A stretch of 64,000 nucleotides of DNA, from assembly GCA_017461505.1 (NCBI GenBank), contig JAFTXV010000005.1, positions 1 through 64,000 on the forward strand, read 5' to 3'. Shown one piece after another: positions 40,708-49,851 of this stretch. The stretch comes from Paludibacteraceae bacterium. GTDB lineage: Bacteria; Bacteroidota; Bacteroidia; Bacteroidales; Paludibacteraceae. How positions within the stretch are numbered: position 1 is the first letter of the stretch; each line of letters starts with the position of its first letter. The position numbers and the translations under genes are program-made. The notes beneath the pieces were generated by a model. It saw only the letters and a program-made list of their open reading frames with translations, searched no databases and was not told the origin of the DNA.

Positions 40708-41739
40708 TTATGCTTTGGTTAGTTCTCCGCAGATGGATACGGATAATGACTGTTTTACCTTCTCCAAATCATCTCCATATTCTCCCAGCACATGCATCAT
40801 CTTGGTCAGAATGGCTTCGGTGGTGATGTCGTAGCCAGAGATGACTCCTGCTTTGAGCAGGTTAAGACTCACGGCATACTGTCCCATACTCACCGAACCT
40901 GTATTGCATTGGGTCTTGTTGACAATCACTACTCCTCTGTCCACTGCTGCTCTTAGTCGCTCGTACAACCACTCATGTGAAGGTGCATTGCCTGCTCCGA
41001 AAGTTTCCAGTACGACCCCTCTCAGACTAGGGATGTCCAGTACGGCAGCCACTACCTCTTCGGTGATACCAGGGAAGAGCTTGAGGATAGCTACTCGGGT
41101 GTCGAACTTATCAAATACATGCAATGGTCGTGCTGTGTTGCCTATTGGTTGGATCAGTTGGCGATTGTAGGTGATATGTACTCCTGCTTTGGCTAGTGCG
41201 GGGTAGTTGTAGGAGTTGAAGGCAGAGAAGTGCTCCGCATTTCGTTTGGTAGCTCTGTTTCCTCGGTAGAGTTCACCGTCCATGTAGAGGGATACTTCAG
41301 GCACCATGGCTTGACCTTTCTCATCTTTGGCTGCGGCAATCTCTATGGCCGTGAGTAGGTTCTCTTTGGCATCGGATCGCAATACTCCTACGGGGAGTTG
41401 GCTACCTGTGAAGACTACAGGTTTGCATAGGTTTTCTAGCATAAAACTCAGTGCAGAAGCGGAGTATGCCATGGTGTCCGTGCCGTGTAGTATGACAAAG
41501 CCGTCGTATGCTTCGTAGTTCTCTTGTACCACTTTAGCCATCTGTCTCCAGTTGTCGGGGTTGAGGTCGGAAGAGTCGAGTAATGGTTCAAATGGAATCA
41601 TTTCCACCTGAATATCTCCGGCAAAGAGTTCTGGAACAAAGTCCTTGAATGTCTGCATGTCGGCAGGCAGTAGTGCACCCGTAGTGGGGTCTTTGACCAT
41701 GGAGATGGTACCTCCTGTGAAAAGCAGCAATACTTTCAT
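40708..41739 (-). CDS. ansA: Type I L-asparaginase
   Basis: A 343-residue protein starting MKVLLLFTGGTISMV; the longer frame (to 41817) runs through the promoter and is rejected. Catalytic threonines lie in TGGTIS (about residues 8-13) and HGTDTMAYSASAL (about 84-96). It hydrolyses asparagine to aspartate and ammonia. No signal peptide, so the cytoplasmic form. First gene of the ansA-pepD-tyrS operon. Confidence 0.95.
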   Translation of the reverse strand: MKVLLLFTGGTISMVKDPTTGALLPADMQTFKDFVPELFAGDIQVEMIPFEPLLDSSDLNPDNWRQMAKVVQENYEAYDGFVILHGTDTMAYSASALSFMLENLCKPVVFTGSQLPVGVLRSDAKENLLTAIEIAAAKDEKGQAMVPEVSLYMDGELYRGNRATKRNAEHFSAFNSYNYPALAKAGVHITYNRQLIQPIGNTARPLHVFDKFDTRVAILKLFPGITEEVVAAVLDIPSLRGVVLETFGAGNAPSHEWLYERLRAAVDRGVVIVNKTQCNTGSVSMGQYAVSLNLLKAGVISGYDITTEAILTKMMHVLGEYGDDLEKVKQSLSVSICGELTKA

Positions 41740-41765
41740 GTTGTAGTCATTCTCTAAATTGCGTG

Positions 41766-41797
41766 CAAAGGTAGAATTTTTTTTGCAAATATGCAAG
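41766..41797 (-). promoter_or_regulatory. Promoter of the ansA-pepD-tyrS operon
   Basis: Minus strand: CTTG (41794-41797), 20-nt spacer, TACCTTTG (41766-41773). Confidence 0.85.
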
Positions 41798-41879
41798 CAA
41801 TTCTCTAAAAACTTCATTTTCCATCCCTTTTCTTCGACAATCTATTTCTGATAATGGATAGGTAATCTACCAATCACAG

Positions 41880-41922
41880 ACTATGTGATTACTATGCTAT
41901 TACTATGTGATTACTATGTTAT
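41880..41922 (+). repeat. Array of TATGTGATTAC-type repeats
   Basis: Four near-copies of an 11-nt phrase (CTATGTGATTA, CTATGCTATTA, CTATGTGATTA, CTATGTTATT) in the gap between ansA and the acyltransferase gene. Confidence 0.7.
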
Positions 41923-41974
41923 TCCGCTCACTTCCCTAAACCCATGCCGTTCCCTGTGATGGGGGTGATGGAGA

Positions 41975-42829
41975 TTACATGTTCGCAGGCCAGGTGTTGT
42001 GTGTGATTCCAGCCATGCGGCACATGGTTTGGTGTGTGGTTTGTCGTAGGCGTTCTACTTCGCTTCCTCGGGGGAGCAGTGTGTTAGGGAAAATAGGTTC
42101 GCCTATGGTGACATGCGTGAGTGGTTCGTTTTGCGAGCCAAACAATCGATAAATGCCCGTTCTGGGTCTATAGTTAATGACACATGGAATGATAGGCATA
42201 TTGTATTTATACGCCATAGTAAATGCTCCCTTTTGGAACGGTCTGATGGGTTTATACCAATCCCATCTTTTGGCTTCAGGGAAGATGTGGAAGGAATATC
42301 CTCTGCGATGAAATTCATCAAAAGCGGCATTAAAAGCCTTTATGGTGCTCATCCCTTCCTCTTCGGGTGGGATGGGTACTCCTCCGACAATCTGTAGGTA
42401 GAATTGATCTTTCGTTCGGAAGTTAGGCGCGAACATGGGGATTCGTGTGTTGTGGGATGCTCCAATAGCAGCCAGCACAGAAGCGCAGTCATGGCGATAG
42501 CAATGGTTGGCTACAGTGATGGCGCCATTTTTCAGTGCATCTTGATGTAGCTTCAGATTCTCTCTTCCTGTCCATCTTAAGCCGTATTTGATAAACAAAA
42601 ACAGGGTGAGAAGGGGTAGTACGATTTTGTATCCAAACCAGATTTTACGTTTGTTTTTAGGCGAGTCATCGACATAGGGATAGTTGGCGTCAATGTTTGG
42701 ATATGGGCGATCGTAGATAGGTTTGTACATTCCCACGTAGGGATCGTCTTCCGGATAATCCAGCACAACAGGTGGCACAAAAGTGTTGTCAGTCACCTGT
42801 AGGGTAGTATATCTTTTGTTAGTCATCAT
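41975..42829 (-). CDS. PlsC-like lysophospholipid acyltransferase
   Basis: A 284-residue protein. The ATG overlapping the upstream stop (ATGA) is preferred; an ATG six codons upstream is possible. One membrane segment (about 65-85), then the acyltransferase motifs: NHCYRHD (H-x4-D, about residue 110) and FPEAKRWDW in place of the usual FPEGTRS. It would acylate a lysophosphatidate-like or other lipid acceptor at the inner membrane; the changed second motif makes the acceptor uncertain. Last gene of a GH3-HAD-acyltransferase operon. Confidence 0.83.
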   Translation of the reverse strand: MMTNKRYTTLQVTDNTFVPPVVLDYPEDDPYVGMYKPIYDRPYPNIDANYPYVDDSPKNKRKIWFGYKIVLPLLTLFLFIKYGLRWTGRENLKLHQDALKNGAITVANHCYRHDCASVLAAIGASHNTRIPMFAPNFRTKDQFYLQIVGGVPIPPEEEGMSTIKAFNAAFDEFHRRGYSFHIFPEAKRWDWYKPIRPFQKGAFTMAYKYNMPIIPCVINYRPRTGIYRLFGSQNEPLTHVTIGEPIFPNTLLPRGSEVERLRQTTHQTMCRMAGITHNTWPANM

Positions 42830-43434
42830 GTGCTTGAAATATTCCAAAACTCAGCTCCAACGGCTTGTGCGGCAGCCCCATCTTTATCAACTCTATCTCC
42901 AATAAAGAGCGTGTTTTTGGGGTTTGTATTGGTTGTTGTAAAGAGTTTGTCTATCACTTTTTTGTTGGGTTTAAGTCCTCCTAGCGTAGGTGCGTCGATG
43001 ATGTAGGAGAAGAGTGCAGGTTCTAGTCCGATGGCTTGGAGCTTCTCCTCTACCGCTCCGTAATCGGAAAAGAGTATGGTGACGCATCCCTTGTGTTTGG
43101 CTAGGTGGAGGGTGTTGATAACTGCTGTGTTCGGCAGTTGGTGTTTGGCGATGATACTAATCATGGTAGGCATATAGATGGTATGATACCACTTTCGCGC
43201 TATTTGGGCATTCCACCAATGTCCTCTAGCCATGGTTTGAAAGAAGGCTTCATAAAAGCGTTCGGGAGATTCGTATGCGCATGTTACGATCTTTTTCCGC
43301 GCAATCCGTTCGGCAATGAGTAGAGGCAGGCACCACCATAATCGTAGAAGCATTCTCCTGACGAGTCCTCTCTTATGGTAGAGTGTGCCATCGAGATCAA
43401 AAATGATGGTTTGTATGTTATTTCCTATCTCCAC
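42826..43434 (-). CDS. HAD-superfamily hydrolase
   Basis: A 202-residue protein with the HAD motifs FDLDGTLYH (nucleophile Asp, residues 12-20), ILFSDYG (motif II Ser), GGLKPNKKV (motif III Lys) and FIGDRVDKDG (motif IV). The insert between motifs I and II is helical with a hydrophobic stretch (LLRLWWCLPLLIAE) that could touch the membrane. Probably a phosphatase acting on a product of the GH3 or acyltransferase partner; substrate unknown. Gap of 6 nt to the GH3 gene and 4-nt overlap with the acyltransferase gene. Confidence 0.85.
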   Translation of the reverse strand: MEIGNNIQTIIFDLDGTLYHKRGLVRRMLLRLWWCLPLLIAERIARKKIVTCAYESPERFYEAFFQTMARGHWWNAQIARKWYHTIYMPTMISIIAKHQLPNTAVINTLHLAKHKGCVTILFSDYGAVEEKLQAIGLEPALFSYIIDAPTLGGLKPNKKVIDKLFTTTNTNPKNTLFIGDRVDKDGAAAQAVGAEFWNISST

Positions 43435-43440
43435 GATACG

Positions 43441-45324
43441 TTAGTTGGTCTTAATTGTTCGTGCTATTCGTCTTTCTTGGCGTATTTTGCGTCGTTGATG
43501 ACGACGGTCTAGTCGCTTACGACGACGGTCATCCATGGTATTGGCATGGTTGATGATATCTTGTCCTAATTGGTCGATAGCATCCTCGATGCGTTGGATA
43601 ATATTGAATTTGTTGCGACGTTTTTCGTCTTGCATCAGCAGGTTGAATTTGAATTGTCCATCGCGGAAGCCGTCTTCTAGGCATGCCGCTTTGAATCGGG
43701 CATAAGCATCGCGCAAGAGGATATGTGTTTCAGGGTCATGTAGTCGGAAAGACTGCCTTTTGGACTCGTACTCCAGATTGATTCGTTGGAGATGCTGATC
43801 TACCCATTGGGTAAACGCTTCGGCAGTTTTACGATTGATGGTTTCGTCCTCAAACTCATAGTAGAAGTGGTATTTAGACTCTTTGACATCGGCAAACCCG
43901 ACGAAGAACTTGGTTTTTATTCCAGTATCTTCTTCTGCCTTACGTACAGCATCTAGGAATTGGGGTTCGTACAGTTTTTCTCCCGTCAACGACACGATAC
44001 CATTCACTTTGCTAATCATGTGTATGGTGGGGGTGTTTTTGAATTTTCCACCCACTTCTATTAGATCGTTCATGTTGTATCGGAACAATCCTGAATAGGT
44101 AGTCACGTAAGCGCAATAGCGTTTGCCCTGCTCTAGTTGGTAGATTTGCAAGAAGTTTTTGTGAGGACTGTCCAATTCGCTTTCTTCTACAAACTCATAA
44201 TAATGGAATTGCGGGAATAGCACCGATTCGTTGGTGTCATCTAGCGAGAAACCAAATCGACATTCGGTGGCGATATATCCGAGTTCTTGGTAAAACGTTT
44301 TGTCCCAGTCAAATTGATCCATATACTTGTCCATATAGATTTTGGTGTTTCCACATTTCCAAGTACTCAAATATTGTAGCCAAGGCCAGAAGTCGCGAGG
44401 TTCTAATTTTCCTTTTTCCTGTAGTATTTGTCGTAGTTCATCCGCTCTTTCTGGTTTAGGTGAGACGTAGGCATATAGTTCTTCTCGGATAAAATACGGT
44501 ATATCAAACAGATCGGAGATAGTTCCATGTTCTATGTCTTGAATCATTTCTTCCGTATTCTCGTTGAGCGTGCGCAATAGTTCGAGTATGGTAGAAGGGT
44601 TCGCAGTAGCCCAGAGAGTGACATCTCGATGCTGTAGTGCAAGGCGCATGAGGGTATAATTGCGTGCCGCATAGTCAGGAATCGACATGACGCATGCAGG
44701 GGCGGTGTAATGCTTTTTGATAATTTGTGGAATATCACGCACCAGTACCCCACTGACAGCTCCGAATATTGTACCGTCGGGTGCGTAACCTTCACATTCT
44801 TTGCCCACCGTTGTAAACAAATGTCCAGCAAACACTCGGTTGCGATGTTTGATGAAATTCCAAGTCCAAATGTGTGACATTTTTCCATAGACATCTTTTA
44901 GATACTTGTGTGTCATAGGAATCCATTTGGGCTCATTGGTGGTGCCCGATGTAGTGGCATACATATCTGGTTTGCCAGGGAATAAGACGTTCTCCTCTCC
45001 ATTTTTATGTCGCTCCACATATGGGCGCAATGTCTCGAAAGAGTCGTTTACAGGCACAAAAGATTGATATAACCTGAAGAAACTCTCAGTGGAAGTGGCA
45101 GAGAGAATGCGGTCGAAGTGATGCTCTTTTCCATAGACGGTGTCTTTGGATATGGTGAGTATATCACGCAAGGTTCTCTCTGCGGCATATCTAGGATTAC
45201 GATTCCAAAAACGCAAGCGTGCTGTTTGTATTCCGCCAACAAGCATCAACATCGTATTGATTAACCAAGGATAGGGAAGTGCTTTTCCTTGCTGATCAAG
45301 ATAGGTCTTCGATTTCTTTCTCAT
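43441..45324 (-). CDS. GH3 auxin-responsive-promoter family adenylate-forming enzyme
   Basis: A 627-residue protein (ATG at 45324; a TTG at 45333 is also in frame). The P-loop ATTSGTTNEPKWIPMT (about residues 125-140) and YVTTYSGLFRYNMNDLIEVGG later are characteristic of GH3. In plants GH3 joins acyl acids to amino acids through acyl-AMP; the bacterial role is not established. The C-terminus is very basic (DRRRKRLDRRHQRRKIRQERR), unusual for the family, and might bind membrane or nucleic acid. First gene of the three-gene operon. Confidence 0.88.
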   Translation of the reverse strand: MRKKSKTYLDQQGKALPYPWLINTMLMLVGGIQTARLRFWNRNPRYAAERTLRDILTISKDTVYGKEHHFDRILSATSTESFFRLYQSFVPVNDSFETLRPYVERHKNGEENVLFPGKPDMYATTSGTTNEPKWIPMTHKYLKDVYGKMSHIWTWNFIKHRNRVFAGHLFTTVGKECEGYAPDGTIFGAVSGVLVRDIPQIIKKHYTAPACVMSIPDYAARNYTLMRLALQHRDVTLWATANPSTILELLRTLNENTEEMIQDIEHGTISDLFDIPYFIREELYAYVSPKPERADELRQILQEKGKLEPRDFWPWLQYLSTWKCGNTKIYMDKYMDQFDWDKTFYQELGYIATECRFGFSLDDTNESVLFPQFHYYEFVEESELDSPHKNFLQIYQLEQGKRYCAYVTTYSGLFRYNMNDLIEVGGKFKNTPTIHMISKVNGIVSLTGEKLYEPQFLDAVRKAEEDTGIKTKFFVGFADVKESKYHFYYEFEDETINRKTAEAFTQWVDQHLQRINLEYESKRQSFRLHDPETHILLRDAYARFKAACLEDGFRDGQFKFNLLMQDEKRRNKFNIIQRIEDAIDQLGQDIINHANTMDDRRRKRLDRRHQRRKIRQERRIARTIKTN

Positions 45325-45362
45325 TTTCTTCAACGATTGCTCGAAATAATTATTTCACGCTG

Positions 45363-45394
45363 CAAAGGTAATCATTTTTTCTGTACTATCCAAA
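45363..45394 (-). promoter_or_regulatory. Promoter of the GH3 operon
   Basis: Minus strand: TTTG (45391-45394), 20-nt spacer, TACCTTTG (45363-45370). Confidence 0.85.
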
Positions 45395-45424
45395 TTAATG
45401 GAGATATTTTTGATGGTAATCAGG

Positions 45425-45512
45425 CAAAAAAAAGAGAGCGCGATTCACATCGAACTCTCTCCGCTATTATGAAAAACACTATTTTTTTTAAACACGGAAG
45501 ATCCGTGTTCTC
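45425..45512 (-). terminator. Terminator region of the response-regulator gene
   Basis: Minus strand: first a hairpin AACACGG/CCGTGTT (45493-45512), then AGAGAG/CTCTCT around TTCGATGTGAATCGCG (45433-45460), itself with an inner TTCGAT/ATCG stem, followed by a T-run. The second is the better rho-independent terminator. Confidence 0.75.
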
Positions 45513-45525
45513 TTCTGTAATTTGC

Positions 45526-46212
45526 TTATTTATCCATGCTCACCAGTTTATACCCCTTGCCATGCACACTCATGATGCGGATAGGAGTGTCTTCACCCAA
45601 GTACTTGCGCAAATGGTTGACATAGACACTCAGTGAACGAGCATTGAAATAGGTGTCCGCGCCCCAAATAGTCATCAGAATACGGTTGCGATCGACCAAT
45701 TGACCCATACTCAGGCACAACATCTTGAGCAAGTCGTTCTCCCGTGTGCTGAGGTGAGTGTCCCCCAATTGCTGGCGAACAGAATCAAAGACTATATCAC
45801 CCAACTGCCATTCCGTCTGCTCCGATTCATTGATCAATCGGAACCTACGCAAGACAGCCTCCATCTTGCAAATCAATATATCCATGGAGAAAGGCTTAGT
45901 CATATAGTCATCACAGCCGAGATCGTATGCCGCAATGATGTCGTCACGGTCGGTCTTGGCAGATAACATAATCACAGGCAAATGGGAATATTGCGCACGA
46001 ATGAGCTTGAGCAACTCGTAACCGTTCATCTTGGGCATCATGATGTCGCTGATGATCAGGTCGTAATGCTTAATCAAGATTAACTCCCACGCCTCTCTAC
46101 CGTTGCTAGCCGTCTCTACCGTATAGCCCTTGCTGCGCAAGTAGTCTGCTAGGACAGTGCTCAAACTAGCATCGTCTTCTACTAAAAGTATGTTGGTTTG
46201 TAGGGTCTTCAT
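45526..46212 (-). CDS. OmpR-family response regulator (RprY-like)
   Basis: A 228-residue protein. Receiver domain 1-120: acidic pair LLVEDD, phospho-acceptor Asp56 in ISDIMMP, Thr/Ser in IMLSAK and Lys in MTKPFS. C-terminal winged-helix DNA-binding domain with STRENDLLKMLC and SVYVNHLRKYLGED. The overall sequence resembles RprY of Bacteroides. No histidine kinase gene lies next to it in this window, so it looks like an orphan regulator at this locus. Terminator downstream; promoter not identified. Confidence 0.9.
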   Translation of the reverse strand: MKTLQTNILLVEDDASLSTVLADYLRSKGYTVETASNGREAWELILIKHYDLIISDIMMPKMNGYELLKLIRAQYSHLPVIMLSAKTDRDDIIAAYDLGCDDYMTKPFSMDILICKMEAVLRRFRLINESEQTEWQLGDIVFDSVRQQLGDTHLSTRENDLLKMLCLSMGQLVDRNRILMTIWGADTYFNARSLSVYVNHLRKYLGEDTPIRIMSVHGKGYKLVSMDK

Positions 46213-46272
46213 TGCAAAAATTTTTCTCGTATCTATTATTACAAATACCGTGCCAAACCAAGCATTACGTGG

Positions 46273-47184
46273 CTAATTTTTATCAAATTTAAGATATGGT
46301 GCGAGTTTTTGAAGTGTTTCTGCCGAAAAGTCGGTTATTTCTAGCAATTGCGGGATGGAGTCCAAGTGCATCTTGCGTTTTCTGAGCTGGTAGATGGCTT
46401 GTGCTTGCTCAAAGCGCAGATAGGGATGGCGAGCCAATCGTTGTGCACTAACTCGGTTGATGTCTATAGGTTCGATGATGATGGTATCGATGAAGAAGTG
46501 CTGGAGGATAGTGTCGGGGAAGTGTTGCATGCCTTTGGCTTCGAGCACCTGCTCAATGTGGGTGAAGCCCCCCAGTTGTTCGCGGTAGTTCACGATCTGC
46601 CTTGCTCTATAGGAACCAATGCCGCGTAGCAATTTGAGTTCGGTGGTATCGGCTGTACGCAGATTCAAGATGGTGTCTTTCTTCAGTGGCCATTTGGGGG
46701 TGGAGTCTAGTTGTACACTGTCGGTGTGCCTCTGCCCTTCCTCGCGCGCGATATGTATATAGGGAGTAAGTGCCTGATACATGCTATCGGTCATTCCGTA
46801 GAGCTTCTTGAGGTCGTCTGGTTGGCGGTATCTGCCCCCTTTAGCACGGTATTTCAATAGGTTTTTCGCCTGCCAAGGCTTGAATCCCAAGTGCACCAAG
46901 GTGCTGCTGTCAGCGGTGTTGGGGTCAAAAGCTTGCATGCGTATCTCTATCGTGTCACGGGGGTAGGTCTTCTTCCATTGTGCCTTGCGGAGACTATCTT
47001 GCTGGGTCTGGTGGGCGGTGAAGAGCGTCTTGGTGGAGTCGTTAGCCCATGCTGTTGGCTCCTCTTTCTCGGGTTGGAAATGGCTCACTGCAAGCAATGT
47101 GCCCATCACAAGGATGACCAACAACGCAAGTCCGAACCATTGCTCTAAGGTTAAGAACAAATATATTTGTCGGTATTTTTTCAT
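46273..47184 (-). CDS. Helix-hairpin-helix DNA-binding membrane protein (ComEA-like)
   Basis: A 303-residue protein with one N-terminal membrane anchor (GLALLVILVMGTLLAV) and three ComEA-type helix-hairpin-helix segments: FDPNTADSSTLVHLGFKPWQA, LRTADTTELKLLRGIGSYRA and IDINRVSAQRLARHPYLRF. The anchored, periplasm-facing arrangement fits a DNA receptor for uptake. Overlaps xseA by 4 nt and lies in one run with comEC. Confidence 0.82.
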   Translation of the reverse strand: MKKYRQIYLFLTLEQWFGLALLVILVMGTLLAVSHFQPEKEEPTAWANDSTKTLFTAHQTQQDSLRKAQWKKTYPRDTIEIRMQAFDPNTADSSTLVHLGFKPWQAKNLLKYRAKGGRYRQPDDLKKLYGMTDSMYQALTPYIHIAREEGQRHTDSVQLDSTPKWPLKKDTILNLRTADTTELKLLRGIGSYRARQIVNYREQLGGFTHIEQVLEAKGMQHFPDTILQHFFIDTIIIEPIDINRVSAQRLARHPYLRFEQAQAIYQLRKRKMHLDSIPQLLEITDFSAETLQKLAPYLKFDKN

Positions 47185-48335
47185 TGTACGATAGACTCCA
47201 CTTTCCCGTTTTGTAGGTGCGTCTCGATGATGTCGCCAGTCTTCACATCTTCCTGATTACGAACTACTTTACCATTGACAGTGGTCAGGCTGTAGCCCAT
47301 CTTGTAGATGCGTTCGGGGGAGTGTAGTTCAATGGTTTTTTGCCAGAGGCTTAGTTTGCCTCTTTCGCGTGTCAATAGTCGATATGCGCCATTTTTGATG
47401 CGTTGTTCGTATAGCATCAGTCGATTCTGTTGTCTCGTTACAAGCCCTTGTGTGGCGCGTTGTAGTCGGATGAGCAAGAGGTTGAGGCGTTCTACTTGCT
47501 TTGCCACCCGTTCGATCAGCCATTCAGCCGCTGCGGTAGGGGTTTTGACGCTGCTATGCACCACCATATCCACCACGCTCACGTCTCTGGTATGGCCAAT
47601 GCCCGCAATGATGGGCAAAGGGAATTGGGCACAATGACTCGCCAACATATAGTCATCAAAGCAACTGAGATCGGTAGTCGCACCACCACCACGGATTATC
47701 ACCACTACATCCCATTCCTCCTCTTGTTCGGCAATGGAAGTCAGGGCTTGGATGATGCTCTTGGCGGCTGTATCTCCCTGCATGACAGCAGGGTATAATT
47801 GAGTGTGAAAAGCATAGCCAAATCGATTGTGCAGCAACTGATCGCAGAAATCACCATATCCCGCTGCATCCGCGGAAGATATGACAGCCACACGGCGCAC
47901 CAGACTGGGCACTGGAAGAGCCTTTTGCAGCTCCATCACGCCGTCTTCTGTCAGCTGACGGATAGTGGCTTGACGTTGTTTGGCAAGGTCGCCCAAGGTA
48001 TAAGTAGGGTCAATATTCAGTATGTTCAGACTCAAGCCATACACCGCATGAAACGTCACACTCACTTGCAGCAAAACCTGCAATCCAGCATGCAATACTT
48101 GTCCTGTCTCTTGAGCGAAATAGGCTGATAATAAGGCATATACATTGCTCCAGCAAGTGGCTCTCACTTTTGCTGCCAAGATTCCATTCTCTGCTTTCTC
48201 CACCAGCTCCATATAGCAATGTCCGCGCACACTCATAGAGGCAATCTCTGCGCGTACCCAGTAGCGGTCAGGCAAGTCATTCTCCACCATTGCCTGAATC
48301 CAACCACACAACTCTGACAAACTATATTGCTTCAT
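47181..48335 (-). CDS. xseA: Exodeoxyribonuclease VII large subunit
   Basis: A 384-residue protein, shorter than E. coli XseA (456) but in range. OB-fold N-terminus with YWVRAEIASMSVRGHCYMELVEK, then the catalytic domain with VAVISSADAAGYGDF, DVVVIIRGGGATTDLSCFDDY, PIIAGIGHTRDVSVVD and HSSVKTPTAAAEWL. Degrades single-stranded DNA. The small subunit gene (xseB) is not seen nearby. Between comEC and the ComEA-like gene. Confidence 0.95.
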   Translation of the reverse strand: MKQYSLSELCGWIQAMVENDLPDRYWVRAEIASMSVRGHCYMELVEKAENGILAAKVRATCWSNVYALLSAYFAQETGQVLHAGLQVLLQVSVTFHAVYGLSLNILNIDPTYTLGDLAKQRQATIRQLTEDGVMELQKALPVPSLVRRVAVISSADAAGYGDFCDQLLHNRFGYAFHTQLYPAVMQGDTAAKSIIQALTSIAEQEEEWDVVVIIRGGGATTDLSCFDDYMLASHCAQFPLPIIAGIGHTRDVSVVDMVVHSSVKTPTAAAEWLIERVAKQVERLNLLLIRLQRATQGLVTRQQNRLMLYEQRIKNGAYRLLTRERGKLSLWQKTIELHSPERIYKMGYSLTTVNGKVVRNQEDVKTGDIIETHLQNGKVESIVQ

Positions 48336-48375
48336 CCTAAATGTTATTTATCCTTGTTCTTGGCTCCTTGTTCCT

Positions 48376-49791
48376 TTAGCCAAGCGGTCTTAATTCCAAA
48401 TACAAAATCATCAACAAACAGCCGATTACTCCTATCAGCCACCACCAATTCACTTTCTCTCCTCGCATCATCAATAGCCCGCAAATAATCGCGCCGTAGA
48501 AGGCCAGCACACTCCAAGCAGAGAGGGTGAATTGTGTGGTGGAGTAGGGGAGACTCTCTATCCATTCTACAGCTTCACGCAGTACCCATGTACACCATTT
48601 GGCGGCTACGCCTAGCCATTCACCTACGATGCACCATGATAGGGCTAAGGTGCTGATCCCCAGTAGTAAGAGTACAAATGCCAGCGGGATAACCAATAGA
48701 TTGGTCAGTGCAAAGTAGTTGCTTGTCTGCCCAAAATAATACAATGTCAACGGCATGGTGCCTATCTGTGCGGCTATAGATACGATCAATAGCCCACCGA
48801 TATTCTGCCCAAGTTTTCCTCGAATAAACACCTTACTCTGCATGCCACTCCCTACTAGCATGATACTCAGTACGGCAGCAAAACTCAATTGAAAACTCAC
48901 ACTCCAAAATGCCAACGGGTTAATAATCAATATGATAAATGCTGCGGCAAGTATAGGATTCCAACGCGAAGTTTGCTTCTCTAACAACCTACTCAATTCC
49001 CAAAACGTCAACATCAATGCACTGCGCATGACCGATGGGCTGAGGCCTGTGATAAACGCATATCCCCATAGTATGCAGATAATGCTGATGCTCAGTAGCC
49101 AGCGTTTGACATGTTCTTCACACAGTGGCTTGCGCCATCCACCTAAGGTTAAAATCCATATCACAATGCCCCATACGATGCCCGTGTGCAATCCGCTGAC
49201 AGCCAGCACGTGCATGGCACCTGAAGCAGAGAAAGCACGTTGTACATCCTTGTCTAATTCTTCACGGTAACCTAGAGTGAGAGCAGATAATATGCCCAAC
49301 TCTTTGCCCGTTATCCCCATCTTTTGGTATTGCTGGTGCAAATAGTATTGGCATTTGCGTGCATATCCTCTGATGCTTGTATCTTCTTCATGGCCAATGA
49401 CTTTCCAGTTTCTTCTGTATGCCCAGCAACTGCCTACAATCCCTTGTCTGCGCAAGTGTAATCCATAATCGAAGTCACCTAATTGTCCACCGCGCTCCAC
49501 CTTGGTTGCCACTAGCAAGATATCTCCCATTTGTGGCATGGTCAGACTGTCTTTTTGCAGGTAGAGCAACACTTTGCTCCCGTCTTCTACTAGTGCTTCA
49601 TAGCGTATGGTTTTTGCCTTTTCTTGCCCCTTACTCTGTAGGCGCATTGCCAATACAGTATCTTTCCCTATATAATCTACTTCCGTGTCTTTCAGCAAGT
49701 TAAGCGGCTTTCCGATGTGGCTGCTCAATAGGATGATCAATACCAACGGCACCAACGCAATCAACCATGTATGTGCCGCCAGCCATCTCAT
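48376..49791 (-). CDS. comEC: ComEC/Rec2-family DNA-uptake channel protein
   Basis: A 471-residue membrane protein with about ten helices. N-terminal DUF4131-like/OB region (residues about 25-150), then the Competence domain with SGAMHVLAVSGLHTGIVWGI and LSPSVMRSALMLTFWELSR. It ends after the membrane part, so the C-terminal metallo-beta-lactamase domain found in full-length ComEC (about 700 residues) is absent, as in several Bacteroidetes forms. It conducts single-stranded DNA across the inner membrane in transformation. Confidence 0.9.
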   Translation of the reverse strand: MRWLAAHTWLIALVPLVLIILLSSHIGKPLNLLKDTEVDYIGKDTVLAMRLQSKGQEKAKTIRYEALVEDGSKVLLYLQKDSLTMPQMGDILLVATKVERGGQLGDFDYGLHLRRQGIVGSCWAYRRNWKVIGHEEDTSIRGYARKCQYYLHQQYQKMGITGKELGILSALTLGYREELDKDVQRAFSASGAMHVLAVSGLHTGIVWGIVIWILTLGGWRKPLCEEHVKRWLLSISIICILWGYAFITGLSPSVMRSALMLTFWELSRLLEKQTSRWNPILAAAFIILIINPLAFWSVSFQLSFAAVLSIMLVGSGMQSKVFIRGKLGQNIGGLLIVSIAAQIGTMPLTLYYFGQTSNYFALTNLLVIPLAFVLLLLGISTLALSWCIVGEWLGVAAKWCTWVLREAVEWIESLPYSTTQFTLSAWSVLAFYGAIICGLLMMRGEKVNWWWLIGVIGCLLMILYLELRPLG

Positions 49792-49794
49792 ATA

Positions 49795-49850
49795 TCTCTC
49801 GCCTTTCGCCTCTAAACTGTAGCCCGTAGGGCGTCCTCTAAACTGCCAAG
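49795..49850 (-). repeat. Repeat between rpe and comEC
   Basis: CTCTCGCCTTTCGCC, CCTCTAAACTGTA, a small stem GCCCGTAGGGC, then CCTCTAAACT. Complement of the TTTAGAG/TACAG family. Confidence 0.65.
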
Positions 49851-49851
49851 C

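Noticed and set aside
48344-48565. Minus-strand frame of 73 codons at the comEC 3' end
   Set aside because: It overlaps comEC in another frame and has no independent support.
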